The position numbers were made by a program, and so were the translations under genes. Shown in pieces: positions 8,776 through 16,470 of a DNA stretch of 64,000 bases; the stretch's first letter is position 1, and each line of letters begins with the position of its first letter. The stretch covers positions 1 through 64,000 of the forward strand of contig JAIRYN010000045.1 in NCBI GenBank assembly GCA_031267575.1. The letters are read 5' to 3'. The notes beneath the pieces are model-generated. The model was not told the DNA's origin. It saw only the letters and a program-made list of their open reading frames with translations, and did not search any database. The stretch is from Synergistaceae bacterium (GTDB taxonomy: Bacteria > Synergistota > Synergistia > Synergistales > Aminobacteriaceae).

Positions 8776-9700
8776 CTAACCGCCAATGCAGAGTTTTTCG
8801 ACTTGTTCACGAGATAAATCAGCGAATCAAGCAACCTCGTCGATAGTCAGCCCGCCGTTTAACAGATTCTTCGCAACCTTGATTTTGCCTTAGAGTATCC
8901 CTTCGAGTTTTCCTTTAAGCTTTCCTTCTTCAGAAGGAAACGATCTGGTTGTGTTCCAGATCCATCTGAAATTTTCGCCTCGCGCGGAAGCTCGCTCGCT
9001 CGTCCGCGTCCCGGCTAATGCTTGTCAGAAGGTCGTATGCCATCTTGATCTCCCCCTTCGCGCCTATCACTTTATCCAACAATTCCCTATACCGCGGTTT
9101 ATTCGCGTAGGCCAGAAAGAACGCCCACATCTCAGCGCTTGTCATTTCATTGACAGGTTTTTCCAACACACGCTTTAGTTTCGACAGCTCCACAAACAGG
9201 ATATTCACCGCGTCTAGCAGTTCTTCGCCCTCCGCGTTTCGGAAACTAAAACAGTTGAAACAACTTTCGCGTTCCGCAAAAACCGTGTAACCACAGAACG
9301 TGATTTGATACGTTCGCGCTAATTTTCCATACGGGACACCGGATCCCTTTTGGGTGGAGTGCAGGTTGCACGCGTTAAAAATCACCCGGTTTCTGATGTT
9401 CTTGTGCGCGTTTGCCAGTTTATCGCCCTCCATGGGGTCTGCCTGCATTTCGACCTCGACTTGATCCCCGCCGTCAATCTCGCAACTCACATCGAATCGT
9501 TCCCGCTTTTCCCAGACGGCGCTAATGGGAAGTTCGGTGTTCCTCACCGTCACTTCTGTCACGGGCAAACCAATGTTGGAGGCAATAACATCCAGAAGAC
9601 AGGCCTTGGCGTCTGGATGGGTCAACAGGGTTTTAAACACTCCATCGTCCGACGGAGGAAGAATTTCAGGAACTTCAACGTCAATAAGTTCTTTACGCAT
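8776..9700 (-). pseudogene. PD-(D/E)XK nuclease family transposase (Rpn/PDDEXK_2), 3' end decayed
   Basis: The intact part (9700 to the TGA at 8930) encodes 256 aa from an ATG after GGGAGGGG. It shows family marks: DDGVFKTLLTHPDAKACLLD, FDVSCEIDGGDQVEVEMQ (the D...ExE nuclease core), and the FNCFSF and EMWAFFLAYA regions. These genes are thought to promote DNA cleavage or recombination. After IVSF the natural tail continues in another frame: one extra base near 8933, then SEEGKLKGKLEGIL, TAA, GKIKVAKNLLNGG...IDEVA, TGA, FADLSREQVEKLCIGG, TAG at 8776-8778. The C-terminus therefore holds a frameshift and two nonsense codons. The N-terminal nuclease domain is undamaged and might still be made. 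Confidence 0.85.
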
Positions 9701-9736
9701 GGTATTTTCCCCTCCCTCACAGCTATTATACAGGAT

Positions 9737-9881
9737 TTGACATACTCCCACGACTCAAGTCGTGTGGTTCTAAGATCGACAAAGACAGCCAACCGAAGTG
9801 GGTCTTACGTCTTCTCCCTTAAGAATCGATGCCCCGACTCTGCGGATATTCAGCGCCGCATTAATATCGCAATCATGAAAG
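9737..9881 (-). mobile_element. TnpB tail module A (IS200/IS605-type right end)
   Basis: On the minus strand the last ~40 codons of a TnpB are open: HDCDINAALNIRRVGAS, then ILKGEDVRPTSVGCLCRS and TAG at 9770-9772. DxDxNAALNI is the final RuvC/zinc-ribbon motif of TnpB. The right-end subterminal hairpin ACGACT-TG-AGTCGT and GGGAGTATGTCAA follow. No left end or TnpB body is present. An internal hairpin (9822-9841) is conserved with modules B and C. Confidence 0.8.
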
Positions 9882-10054
9882 AAGTCTAACATGAATTTAG
9901 AGACACGACAAGAAACAAAAACGAACACCGCTCGTTGGCGGCGTTGTGATTCTCATCCAACGGCTCAACGGCTCAACGGCTAAAGCCCTTGGCTTTCTCA
10001 TCGCTTTATCGTAAAATGACAATCACGTCCCCGCGCTCTCGTTTCGCGTCAACG
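9882..10054. other. Spacer downstream of polA with an 8-bp triplicate
   Basis: No gene is seen. AACGGCTC is repeated three times at 9959-9982, directly followed by AAAGCC-CTT-GGCTTT (9982-9996). That palindrome has no T-tract on either strand, so it is not called a terminator. Confidence 0.6.
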
Positions 10055-12718
10055 TCAAACGTCCGCTAAGGAACGCCCCGTTTTCAGCTCTACCTCCAGA
10101 GGGACGTTTAAGGAAACCACCGATGTCATGACCTGGGCCAAAGCCTCCCCTACCTCGCCCGCGCGGCCTGCTGGACATTCGCAGACCAGGGAGTCGTGAA
10201 TCTGCAAAAAGAGTCGAACCTCCTTGTCTCCCGCGAAACGTTGGTCGAAATCAATCATCGCCTTGCGCGCGATATCCGCGGCCGTTCCTTGGATAGGCGT
10301 GTTAACAGCGACACGTTTCAATCCGTTCTTGTCCCCGTTTTTGTCCCGAACCCCCTCCATCGCCTCGTTGATAGGGCGGATACGGCCGAAGAGCGTTTGA
10401 GTGTGTCCCCGGACCTGGGCTGCGGCGGCGCTCTCCTCCAGGTATCGCGCGACGCCGGGCAGCGCGGCGAAATAACGAGCAATGATGCCCTTGGCCTCGC
10501 CCCGGGCAATACCCAATCGATCCGCGAGGCCGAAAGCGCTCATGCCATAGAGCAGACCGAAGTTAATCATTTTCGCCACGCGCCGAAGTTCAGGCGTAAC
10601 GTCCTCTGGAGGGGTAGCGAACACCCAGGACGCCGTCTCCCGATGAATGTCGCGGCCTCCTTTGCGAAAGACCTCCTGTAGTCGCTCTTCTCCCGAAAAA
10701 TGGGCCAATACACGCAATTCAACCTGGGAGTAATCCGCGGCCACAAAAACTCGGTCTGGAGACTCCGGAATCAATCCCTCTTTGAGCCGGCGTGACCAGT
10801 TCCCGAACGCCGGCAGGTTTTGCAGGTTGGGGTCCCGGCTGCTCAAACGCCCCGTCCCCGTAAAAGCTGCCTCGAAGGTGGTACGCACCACACCGCCCCC
10901 CAGGTTCGCCGCCTTTTGCAGGGGCACGACGAACCCGCTCAACATTTTGGACAACTCCCGATGCTCCAGCATCAGACGAGGAACCTGGGAATAAGGCAGC
11001 CCCAGTTCCGCCAGGTCTTCTAACACTGAGGCGCTGGTGGAAAAACCCGTTTTCCCCTTGGTCTTCGCGCCACGAGGAAGCTCCAATCGCTCGAACAAAA
11101 GCCACGCCACCTGTTTGGGCGAGTTGAGATTGATCTCCTCCCCCGCCGCCGCGCCGATTTCATTCTCGATGGCAGCGCGACGCCCCTCTAACTCTCGTTG
11201 AAGCTCCATAAAAATCTTGGGGAAAAGCCGTATTCCCCCCCGCTCCATCTCTACCAACACGGGGATGAGAGGCAGGTCAATCCGCTCCATCAACTCGAAA
11301 AGACCTTCATGGCGTCGGATCTCCCTGTTCAAATCTCGAGCCGCGCGCCAGAGAAGGGGCGCTTTCGGGATTTCTGGAGATTCCGGGAATACTTGGGGAT
11401 AGAGATCTTTCAGCGCGTGGGAGGGCTTATCGGGGTGAAGCAGGTAGTGGGCGGTCTTCAAATCCCAAATCTCACACGACTCGAACTGCCGCGGCCCCAG
11501 GCAGGCGGCCAATTCTTTGTAGTCGTTCACAAAAAGTTTCTTGCCCGCGAGTCGCGCCCCAAAATCGCTCCCCAGTTCGAGCCCCTGAACCAGAGCATAA
11601 TGGCCCTGGGCATCGGCCAGCTGCAGTTCCACAGCTCCTGGGTCAGGAGGATATTTCCCCGAATGTGACAACAGAACCGCCAGCTCCACCGCGTTGAGCA
11701 GACTTTTAAAATCTACTTTCTCTAAAGGCATTTCCTCGACACTTTCGACTCTCGTCTTTTCGATCCCTCTGGCTTCCCCAAACTCCTTCTTGTTAGGTTC
11801 CGTTTTTTCAGACGCCTCCTCGGAAAAGCCTAGAGTCCGTTCGGAGAGTTTCTGCAGTTTATCCAATAACTTTGCCAGCCCCAGGCGCTTGCAAAGGACC
11901 AATGCGTCCTCCAGGTTAGGCGGGCTTTTTGGCGCAACGCGGGACATGGGAAGATCCAGCTTCAGACGGATCAGCTCCCGGCTTTGGAAAGCGCTCTCTT
12001 TTCCCGCCGCCAGTTTTTTGTCCACAGCCGACTTGGGCGCGACTTCCAAAGACTCGAAAAGCCTTTCAAGGGTATGGGACTCCCCTATCAACCGAAGGGC
12101 GCTCTTCTCCCCAATGCCCGGAACGCCCGGTACGTTGTCCGAGGCATCGCCCCGCAGAGCTAGATACTCAGGCATTGAAGAGGGCGGAAACCCGAACTCT
12201 TCCGTAAAGACCATCTCATCGTAGGTCTTCAGCGTCGTGATGCTCTTTTGGGGACGCAGGATTCTGACACCAGGGCCCAGTACCTGAAACAAATCCTTGT
12301 CCGAAGTGACGATGACCGCCTCCTGACCGTCCCGAGCGACAGCTAGAGCCATAGACGCAATGACGTCATCGGCCTCTACACCGGACTCCATGACGACAGA
12401 GTAGCCCAGTAAGGTCAGCAGTTTCTTCAGCAGGGGAACCTGGGGCTTGAACTCCTCAGGGGTTGGTTTGCGCTGGGCTTTGTAATCTTTATAAAGCTCA
12501 TGGCGAAAGGTAGGCCCCGGCGCGTCGAAAACCACAACACAGGCGTAAGGGGTCACGTCATTTTCCACCTTTGTCAGCATATTGATGAAGCCCAGGATCG
12601 CGTTTGTCGGCGTTCCATCCGGTGCGTTTAAGATAGGTACAGCATAAAAGGCACGAAAAGCAAGACCGTGCCCATCGACGATCAGTATTTTATTGTTCAT
12701 TTTCAATTCTTCTCTCAT
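10055..12718 (-). CDS. polA: DNA polymerase I
   Basis: 887 aa, close to the usual length. The N-terminal 5'-nuclease domain shows VDGHGLAFRAFYAVP, YKAQRKPTPEEFKPQ, VEADDVIAS, TSDKDLFQ and RGDASDNVPGVPGIGEKSA. The central 3'-5' exonuclease-like domain is degenerate: the acidic DEDD residues are not evident, so proofreading is probably absent. The polymerase domain carries DPNLQNLP, DYSQVELRVLAH, the O-helix RRVAKMINFGLLYGMSAFGL, NTPIQGTAADI and QIHDSLVCE. It serves Okazaki maturation and excision repair. ATG 12718 has GGAG 9 nt upstream; ATG 12700 (MNNKILIVDGHG) is a plausible alternative. The start lies inside the 3' end of a small upstream frame. Confidence 0.97.
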   Translation of the reverse strand: MREELKMNNKILIVDGHGLAFRAFYAVPILNAPDGTPTNAILGFINMLTKVENDVTPYACVVVFDAPGPTFRHELYKDYKAQRKPTPEEFKPQVPLLKKLLTLLGYSVVMESGVEADDVIASMALAVARDGQEAVIVTSDKDLFQVLGPGVRILRPQKSITTLKTYDEMVFTEEFGFPPSSMPEYLALRGDASDNVPGVPGIGEKSALRLIGESHTLERLFESLEVAPKSAVDKKLAAGKESAFQSRELIRLKLDLPMSRVAPKSPPNLEDALVLCKRLGLAKLLDKLQKLSERTLGFSEEASEKTEPNKKEFGEARGIEKTRVESVEEMPLEKVDFKSLLNAVELAVLLSHSGKYPPDPGAVELQLADAQGHYALVQGLELGSDFGARLAGKKLFVNDYKELAACLGPRQFESCEIWDLKTAHYLLHPDKPSHALKDLYPQVFPESPEIPKAPLLWRAARDLNREIRRHEGLFELMERIDLPLIPVLVEMERGGIRLFPKIFMELQRELEGRRAAIENEIGAAAGEEINLNSPKQVAWLLFERLELPRGAKTKGKTGFSTSASVLEDLAELGLPYSQVPRLMLEHRELSKMLSGFVVPLQKAANLGGGVVRTTFEAAFTGTGRLSSRDPNLQNLPAFGNWSRRLKEGLIPESPDRVFVAADYSQVELRVLAHFSGEERLQEVFRKGGRDIHRETASWVFATPPEDVTPELRRVAKMINFGLLYGMSAFGLADRLGIARGEAKGIIARYFAALPGVARYLEESAAAAQVRGHTQTLFGRIRPINEAMEGVRDKNGDKNGLKRVAVNTPIQGTAADIARKAMIDFDQRFAGDKEVRLFLQIHDSLVCECPAGRAGEVGEALAQVMTSVVSLNVPLEVELKTGRSLADV

Positions 12719-12872
12719 TCTCCCATTCTCCGCATTCGTAATGATAATACTCCCCGTCGGGAAAGCTCAACGTCAGCGTTACCTCATCTGGCGTCTTTTT
12801 TGTCGTTTCCCAGTAAATGATCCTCGCGTTCGGGAATTTTATCGATATCGCACTTCCAAATTGCACTTCCAT
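12690..12872 (-). CDS. Small hypothetical protein upstream of polA
   Basis: 60 aa from ATG 12872, overlapping the polA start by 29 nt. The body (SIKFPNARIIYWETTKKTP, DEVTLTLSFPDGEYYHYECGEW) reads like a real compact domain, with alternating strands and no low-complexity bias; no family is recognised. The frame stays open upstream of the ATG through two in-frame 21-nt repeats encoding IESWKCN back to TAA, but no better start codon is seen there. The 5' end was probably reshaped by tandem duplication. GGAAGTG before the ATG is a modest ribosome site. Confidence 0.4.
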   Translation of the reverse strand: MEVQFGSAISIKFPNARIIYWETTKKTPDEVTLTLSFPDGEYYHYECGEWENERRIENEQ

Positions 12873-12912
12873 ATTGCACTTCCAACTCTCGATATTGCAC
12901 TTCCAACTCTCG
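12850..12912. repeat. 21-bp and 11-bp nested tandem duplications
   Basis: Two perfect 21-bp units (12871-12891 and 12892-12912; ATATTGCACTTCC then AACTCTCG) are followed on the left by further copies of the TTGCACTTCCA core. The period is a multiple of three and is in frame with the small ORF read on the minus strand. Confidence 0.9.
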
Positions 12913-12954
12913 ATAACAAGTTCTGTTTCTCTGAGCTTAAACGTTTCGTTAGGT

Positions 12955-12960
12955 TATAAT
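12955..12960 (+). promoter_or_regulatory. -10 box of the gltX promoter in a divergent spacer
   Basis: A perfect TATAAT on the plus strand lies 126 nt before gltX. No strong -35 box is seen. On the opposite strand the same bases give TTATAA with TTGCCG about 18 bp upstream, a possible promoter for polA. The divergent promoters would overlap. Confidence 0.45.
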
Positions 12961-12991
12961 AACGCATTATCGCGACTCGGCAAACCGGCGG

Positions 12992-13070
12992 AAGCATGCC
13001 ACGCAATAAGCATGCCACGCAATTAAAGAAGAGCGACAGAAGAGCGATAGAAAAGCGATAGAAGAGCGGC
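12992..13070. repeat. 16-bp duplicate and 11-bp quadruplicate before gltX
   Basis: AAGCATGCCACGCAAT occurs twice without gap (12992-13007, 13008-13023). It is followed by four 11-bp units of AGAAGAGCGAY type (13027-13070). Both lie in the presumed gltX 5' leader, just before the GGGAGG ribosome site. Confidence 0.92.
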
Positions 13071-13085
13071 AAGGGAGGACAAAAA

Positions 13086-14432
13086 ATGGAGACACGTGTA
13101 CGCTTTGCCCCGAGCCCCACGGGCGCGTTGCATATCGGGGGTGGGCACACCGCGCTTTTTAACTGGCTGTGGGCGCGGCACACGAAGGGCAAGTTCGTCC
13201 TTCGCATAGAGGACACGGACAGAGAGCGCTCCACCCAAGAATACGAAGAAACCATCATGTCCGGTATGAAATGGTTGGGGTTGGATTGGGACGAAGGGCC
13301 GGACCGCGGCGGCTCTTATGGTCCCTATCGTCAATCCCAAAGGATGGAGCTTTACCGAGAAAACGCGGAGAAGCTGGTAGAAGAAGGGCAGGCTTATGGG
13401 GAAAACGGCGCGATCCTCTTCAAAGTCATGCCCAACGTGGAACTTTCCTTTGACGACGTGGTCTACGGGCGCATCGAGACCTTTAGCGACGGCTTGCGGG
13501 AAAGGGAGTCAGAAAAACTCAAGGATATCGTCTTGATCAAGGGAGATGGTATGCCTACCTATAATTACGCCGTCGTTATCGATGATCATTTCATGAAAAT
13601 AACCCACGTCATCCGCGGTGAGGACCACATCTCGAACACGCCAAAACAACTTTTGCTCTACAAGGCTTTCGGGTGGGAACCTCCTCTTTTTGCGCACCTG
13701 CCGATGATTCTGGGCAAGGACAAAAAGAAACTGAGCAAACGACATGGAGCCACCAGCGTCTACGAATATCGGGATATGGGCTACATGCCGGATTCCGTTT
13801 TCAACTTCTTGGCCAACCTGGGTTGGTCCGCCGGCGACGACGCCAACGGCGTCGCAAGAGAAATTTTTGACCGTAAGGAGGCGGCGGAGCTCTTCGAGCT
13901 TTCCCGCGTGACGCGCAAGCCCGCCGTCTTCGACCCCGACAAGCTGAATTACATCAACCAAGAACATTTGAAACGTATGAACCCTACAGCGAGACTCGAA
14001 TTGATAAAGCCTTTCTGGAAAGAGAGGGGTTTGCCCGTCGAAAGCCACGACGACACCTACTTGGCCGAGGCCCTCACCTCAATGGGAGGACGCGGACAAA
14101 CCGCCAAAGAACTGGCTGGGTTCTCAGACTATTACGTATCCTTCGAGCCTGTAAAGGAACGTTGGAAGCCCGACGAGATTTCGGATGAACTGCGCGAAAG
14201 ACTGAGGGAGTTTTTCGCCGCCCTTCTGGGCGAGCCCGACTGGACTTCGGAGCGCCTGGAAGCTCGCGCTAGGACCTGGGTGGAGGAGAAGGGCGTCAAA
14301 ATGAAGGACTACGCCATGACCTTGAGACTCGCTTTGACGGGAATGAAGGTCAGTCCCGGCGTCTTCGAGGTAGCGCTTCTACTGGGCCGTGACGAAGTCG
14401 AACGCAGGCTATCGTTTTACGGGTTGGCGTGA
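13086..14432 (+). CDS. gltX: Glutamyl-tRNA synthetase
   Basis: 448 aa class I synthetase charging tRNA-Glu. RFAPSPTGALHIGG contains the HIGH-type signature, FVLRIEDTD the conserved Asp-Thr-Asp, HLPMILGKDKKKLSKRHG the KMSKS loop, and PKQLLLYKAFGWEPP the acceptor-binding region. It is slightly shorter than the usual 465-490 aa, mainly in the C-terminal anticodon domain. ATG 13086 follows GGGAGG. Because gatCAB is also present (48420-51808), it may be non-discriminating and also charge tRNA-Gln; this is inference, as a glnS elsewhere cannot be excluded. Confidence 0.95.
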   Translation: METRVRFAPSPTGALHIGGGHTALFNWLWARHTKGKFVLRIEDTDRERSTQEYEETIMSGMKWLGLDWDEGPDRGGSYGPYRQSQRMELYRENAEKLVEEGQAYGENGAILFKVMPNVELSFDDVVYGRIETFSDGLRERESEKLKDIVLIKGDGMPTYNYAVVIDDHFMKITHVIRGEDHISNTPKQLLLYKAFGWEPPLFAHLPMILGKDKKKLSKRHGATSVYEYRDMGYMPDSVFNFLANLGWSAGDDANGVAREIFDRKEAAELFELSRVTRKPAVFDPDKLNYINQEHLKRMNPTARLELIKPFWKERGLPVESHDDTYLAEALTSMGGRGQTAKELAGFSDYYVSFEPVKERWKPDEISDELRERLREFFAALLGEPDWTSERLEARARTWVEEKGVKMKDYAMTLRLALTGMKVSPGVFEVALLLGRDEVERRLSFYGLA

Positions 14433-14461
14433 TTAATACTTATTAATACTTATTAATAGTT
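14432..14461. repeat. 10-bp AT-rich triplicate after gltX
   Basis: Three copies of ATTAATACTT/ATTAATAGTT begin at the gltX stop. Nothing else is seen in the short gltX-glgB spacer. Confidence 0.85.
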
Positions 14462-14517
14462 ATTGATCGTTGGCGTGATAATTGGTGTGATTGATAAACG
14501 TATATCGGGAGGTCGCG

Positions 14518-16467
14518 ATGTCTAAAGAAAACGCGGGCGTTGGTAACAAAGTGCGGTACGACGAATCTATTCTGACCGATTATGACGTTTTTCTCTTCAA
14601 ACAAGGGACGCACTATACCCTGTACGAGAAACTAGGAGCCCACAAGATTACCTCTAAAGACGGGGTAGAGGGCGTTTGTTTCGCGGTCTGGGCCCCCAAC
14701 GCGCAATCAGTGAGCGTCGTCGGCGACTTCAACGGGTGGAACCCCACCGCTCACCCCTTGACCATTCGCGGGGATGGAAGCGGGATATGGGAGGGTTTCA
14801 TCCCCGGCCTTGAAAAATGGAATCTCTACAAGTTTCATATCAAGAACAGCCTGAGCAGTCACAAGGAAAAGTTGGACCCCTTTTCGACACTGTTTGAGGT
14901 GGCGCCTCGTACTTCATCCATCCTCCACTGGCCCGACTATCAATGGAATGACGGGGAATGGATGGCTGCCCGCGGAAAATACACCTCCCTTTCCGCGCCT
15001 TGGTCCGTGTATGAGGTGCACCTGGGTTCCTGGAAACACAATCCAGACGACGAGCTCTCCCTTTCCTACCGGGATCTGGCGGAGGAACTTCCCCGCTACT
15101 GCTTGGAGATGGGGTTCACCGCTGTGGAGATGCTGCCGATCATGGAGCACCCCTTTTACGCTTCCTGGGGCTACCAAACCCTGGGGTACTTCGCGCCCTC
15201 CAGCCGGTTCGGAACCCCGGAGGACTTTATGTATCTGGTGGACAAGTTGCACCAGAGCGGCTTGGCCGTGATCCTGGACTGGGTCCCCAGCCACTTCCCC
15301 ACCGACGATTTCGGACTGGCCCGCTACGACGGAACGGCTCTCTATGAACACGAGAGCCCCCAGAAGGGCTTTCACCCCGACTGGGGCAGTTATATTTTCA
15401 ATTACGGCCGAAACGAGGTCCGAAGCTACTTAATATCCAGCGCTGTCTACTGGCTCGACCGTTATCATGTGGACGGGCTGCGTATCGACGCCGTGGCCTC
15501 GATGCTATACCTCGACTACTCCCGTAAAGATGGGGAATGGGAGCCCAACATCTATGGTGGTCACGAAAACCTGGAGGCCATCGCCTTTTTGCGTGACCTG
15601 AACAAAGAGGTGTACGGACGTTTCCCCGAAGTCCAAACCATTGCGGAAGAATCCACGGATTGGCCTATGGTGTCTCGTCCGGTGTTTCTAGGTGGCCTGG
15701 GGTTCGGCATGAAGTGGAACATGGGCTGGATGCACGACATGCTCGCCTACATGAGCCACGAATCTATTCACCGCAGTTATCACCACAACCAGCTCACATT
15801 CAGCATCTGGTACGCCTTCAGCGAAAACTTCATGCTCTCGATCTCCCACGACGAGGTGGTTCATGGTAAATTGTCGCTGATCAACAAAATGCCGGGTGAC
15901 TGGTGGCAGAAACGCGCTAACCTGCGTCTTTTGTTGGGGTATATGTGGACCCATCCTGGGAAAAAACTGCTCTTCATGGGGAGCGAATTTGCCCAAGGAC
16001 TGGAGTGGAACCACGACACTGAACTGGAGTGGCACCTGTTGGACAAACCGGATTTTCAGGGTATACAACAATGGGTGAAGGACCTCAATTCTGTGCTGCG
16101 TCGATATCCGGCTCTCTACGAGCGGGATTTCTCCCGGAATGGCTTCCGCTGGGTCGATTGCTCCGACTGGCAGAAGAGCGTCGTAGCGTTCCTACGTAAG
16201 GGAGAAAAAGAAGGAGACGAGATTCTGGCCGTGGCGAACTTCACGCCCCAACCCCGCGATCATTATCGCATCGGGGTTCCCTGGGGCGGTTTCTGGACGG
16301 AGATCCTGAACAGCGACTCTACAATCTACGGAGGCAGCGGAATAGGCAACGCGGGAGGAATGGAGGCCGACCCCGTTCCCTGTCACGGACAAGGTTGGTC
16401 TCTTCCCTTGACCTTGCCTCCCTTGGCTATCGTCGTTTTTGCCGCGTCTCGAAAGAAGGAGGATTAA
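14518..16467 (+). CDS. glgB: 1,4-alpha-glucan branching enzyme
   Basis: About 649 aa, GH13 family. It transfers alpha-1,4 chains to 6-OH to make glycogen branches. An N-terminal CBM48 (FAVWAPNAQSVSVVGDFNGWNP) precedes the (beta/alpha)8 barrel with HLGSW, VEMLPIMEHP, the nucleophile region VDGLRIDAVASMLYLDYSR, the acid/base Glu in IAEESTDWP, and SHDEVVHGK. The ATG at 14518 with GGGAGGT upstream is preferred over the frame opening at 14491. The next gene begins 3 nt after its stop with its ribosome site inside the glgB end, so they are co-translated; both act on alpha-glucans. Confidence 0.96.
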   Translation: MSKENAGVGNKVRYDESILTDYDVFLFKQGTHYTLYEKLGAHKITSKDGVEGVCFAVWAPNAQSVSVVGDFNGWNPTAHPLTIRGDGSGIWEGFIPGLEKWNLYKFHIKNSLSSHKEKLDPFSTLFEVAPRTSSILHWPDYQWNDGEWMAARGKYTSLSAPWSVYEVHLGSWKHNPDDELSLSYRDLAEELPRYCLEMGFTAVEMLPIMEHPFYASWGYQTLGYFAPSSRFGTPEDFMYLVDKLHQSGLAVILDWVPSHFPTDDFGLARYDGTALYEHESPQKGFHPDWGSYIFNYGRNEVRSYLISSAVYWLDRYHVDGLRIDAVASMLYLDYSRKDGEWEPNIYGGHENLEAIAFLRDLNKEVYGRFPEVQTIAEESTDWPMVSRPVFLGGLGFGMKWNMGWMHDMLAYMSHESIHRSYHHNQLTFSIWYAFSENFMLSISHDEVVHGKLSLINKMPGDWWQKRANLRLLLGYMWTHPGKKLLFMGSEFAQGLEWNHDTELEWHLLDKPDFQGIQQWVKDLNSVLRRYPALYERDFSRNGFRWVDCSDWQKSVVAFLRKGEKEGDEILAVANFTPQPRDHYRIGVPWGGFWTEILNSDSTIYGGSGIGNAGGMEADPVPCHGQGWSLPLTLPPLAIVVFAASRKKED

Positions 16468-16470
16468 TCC

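Noticed and set aside
9982-9996. Terminator after polA (AAAGCC-CTT-GGCTTT)
   Set aside because: Six-bp stem with a 3-nt loop and no T-tract on either strand.
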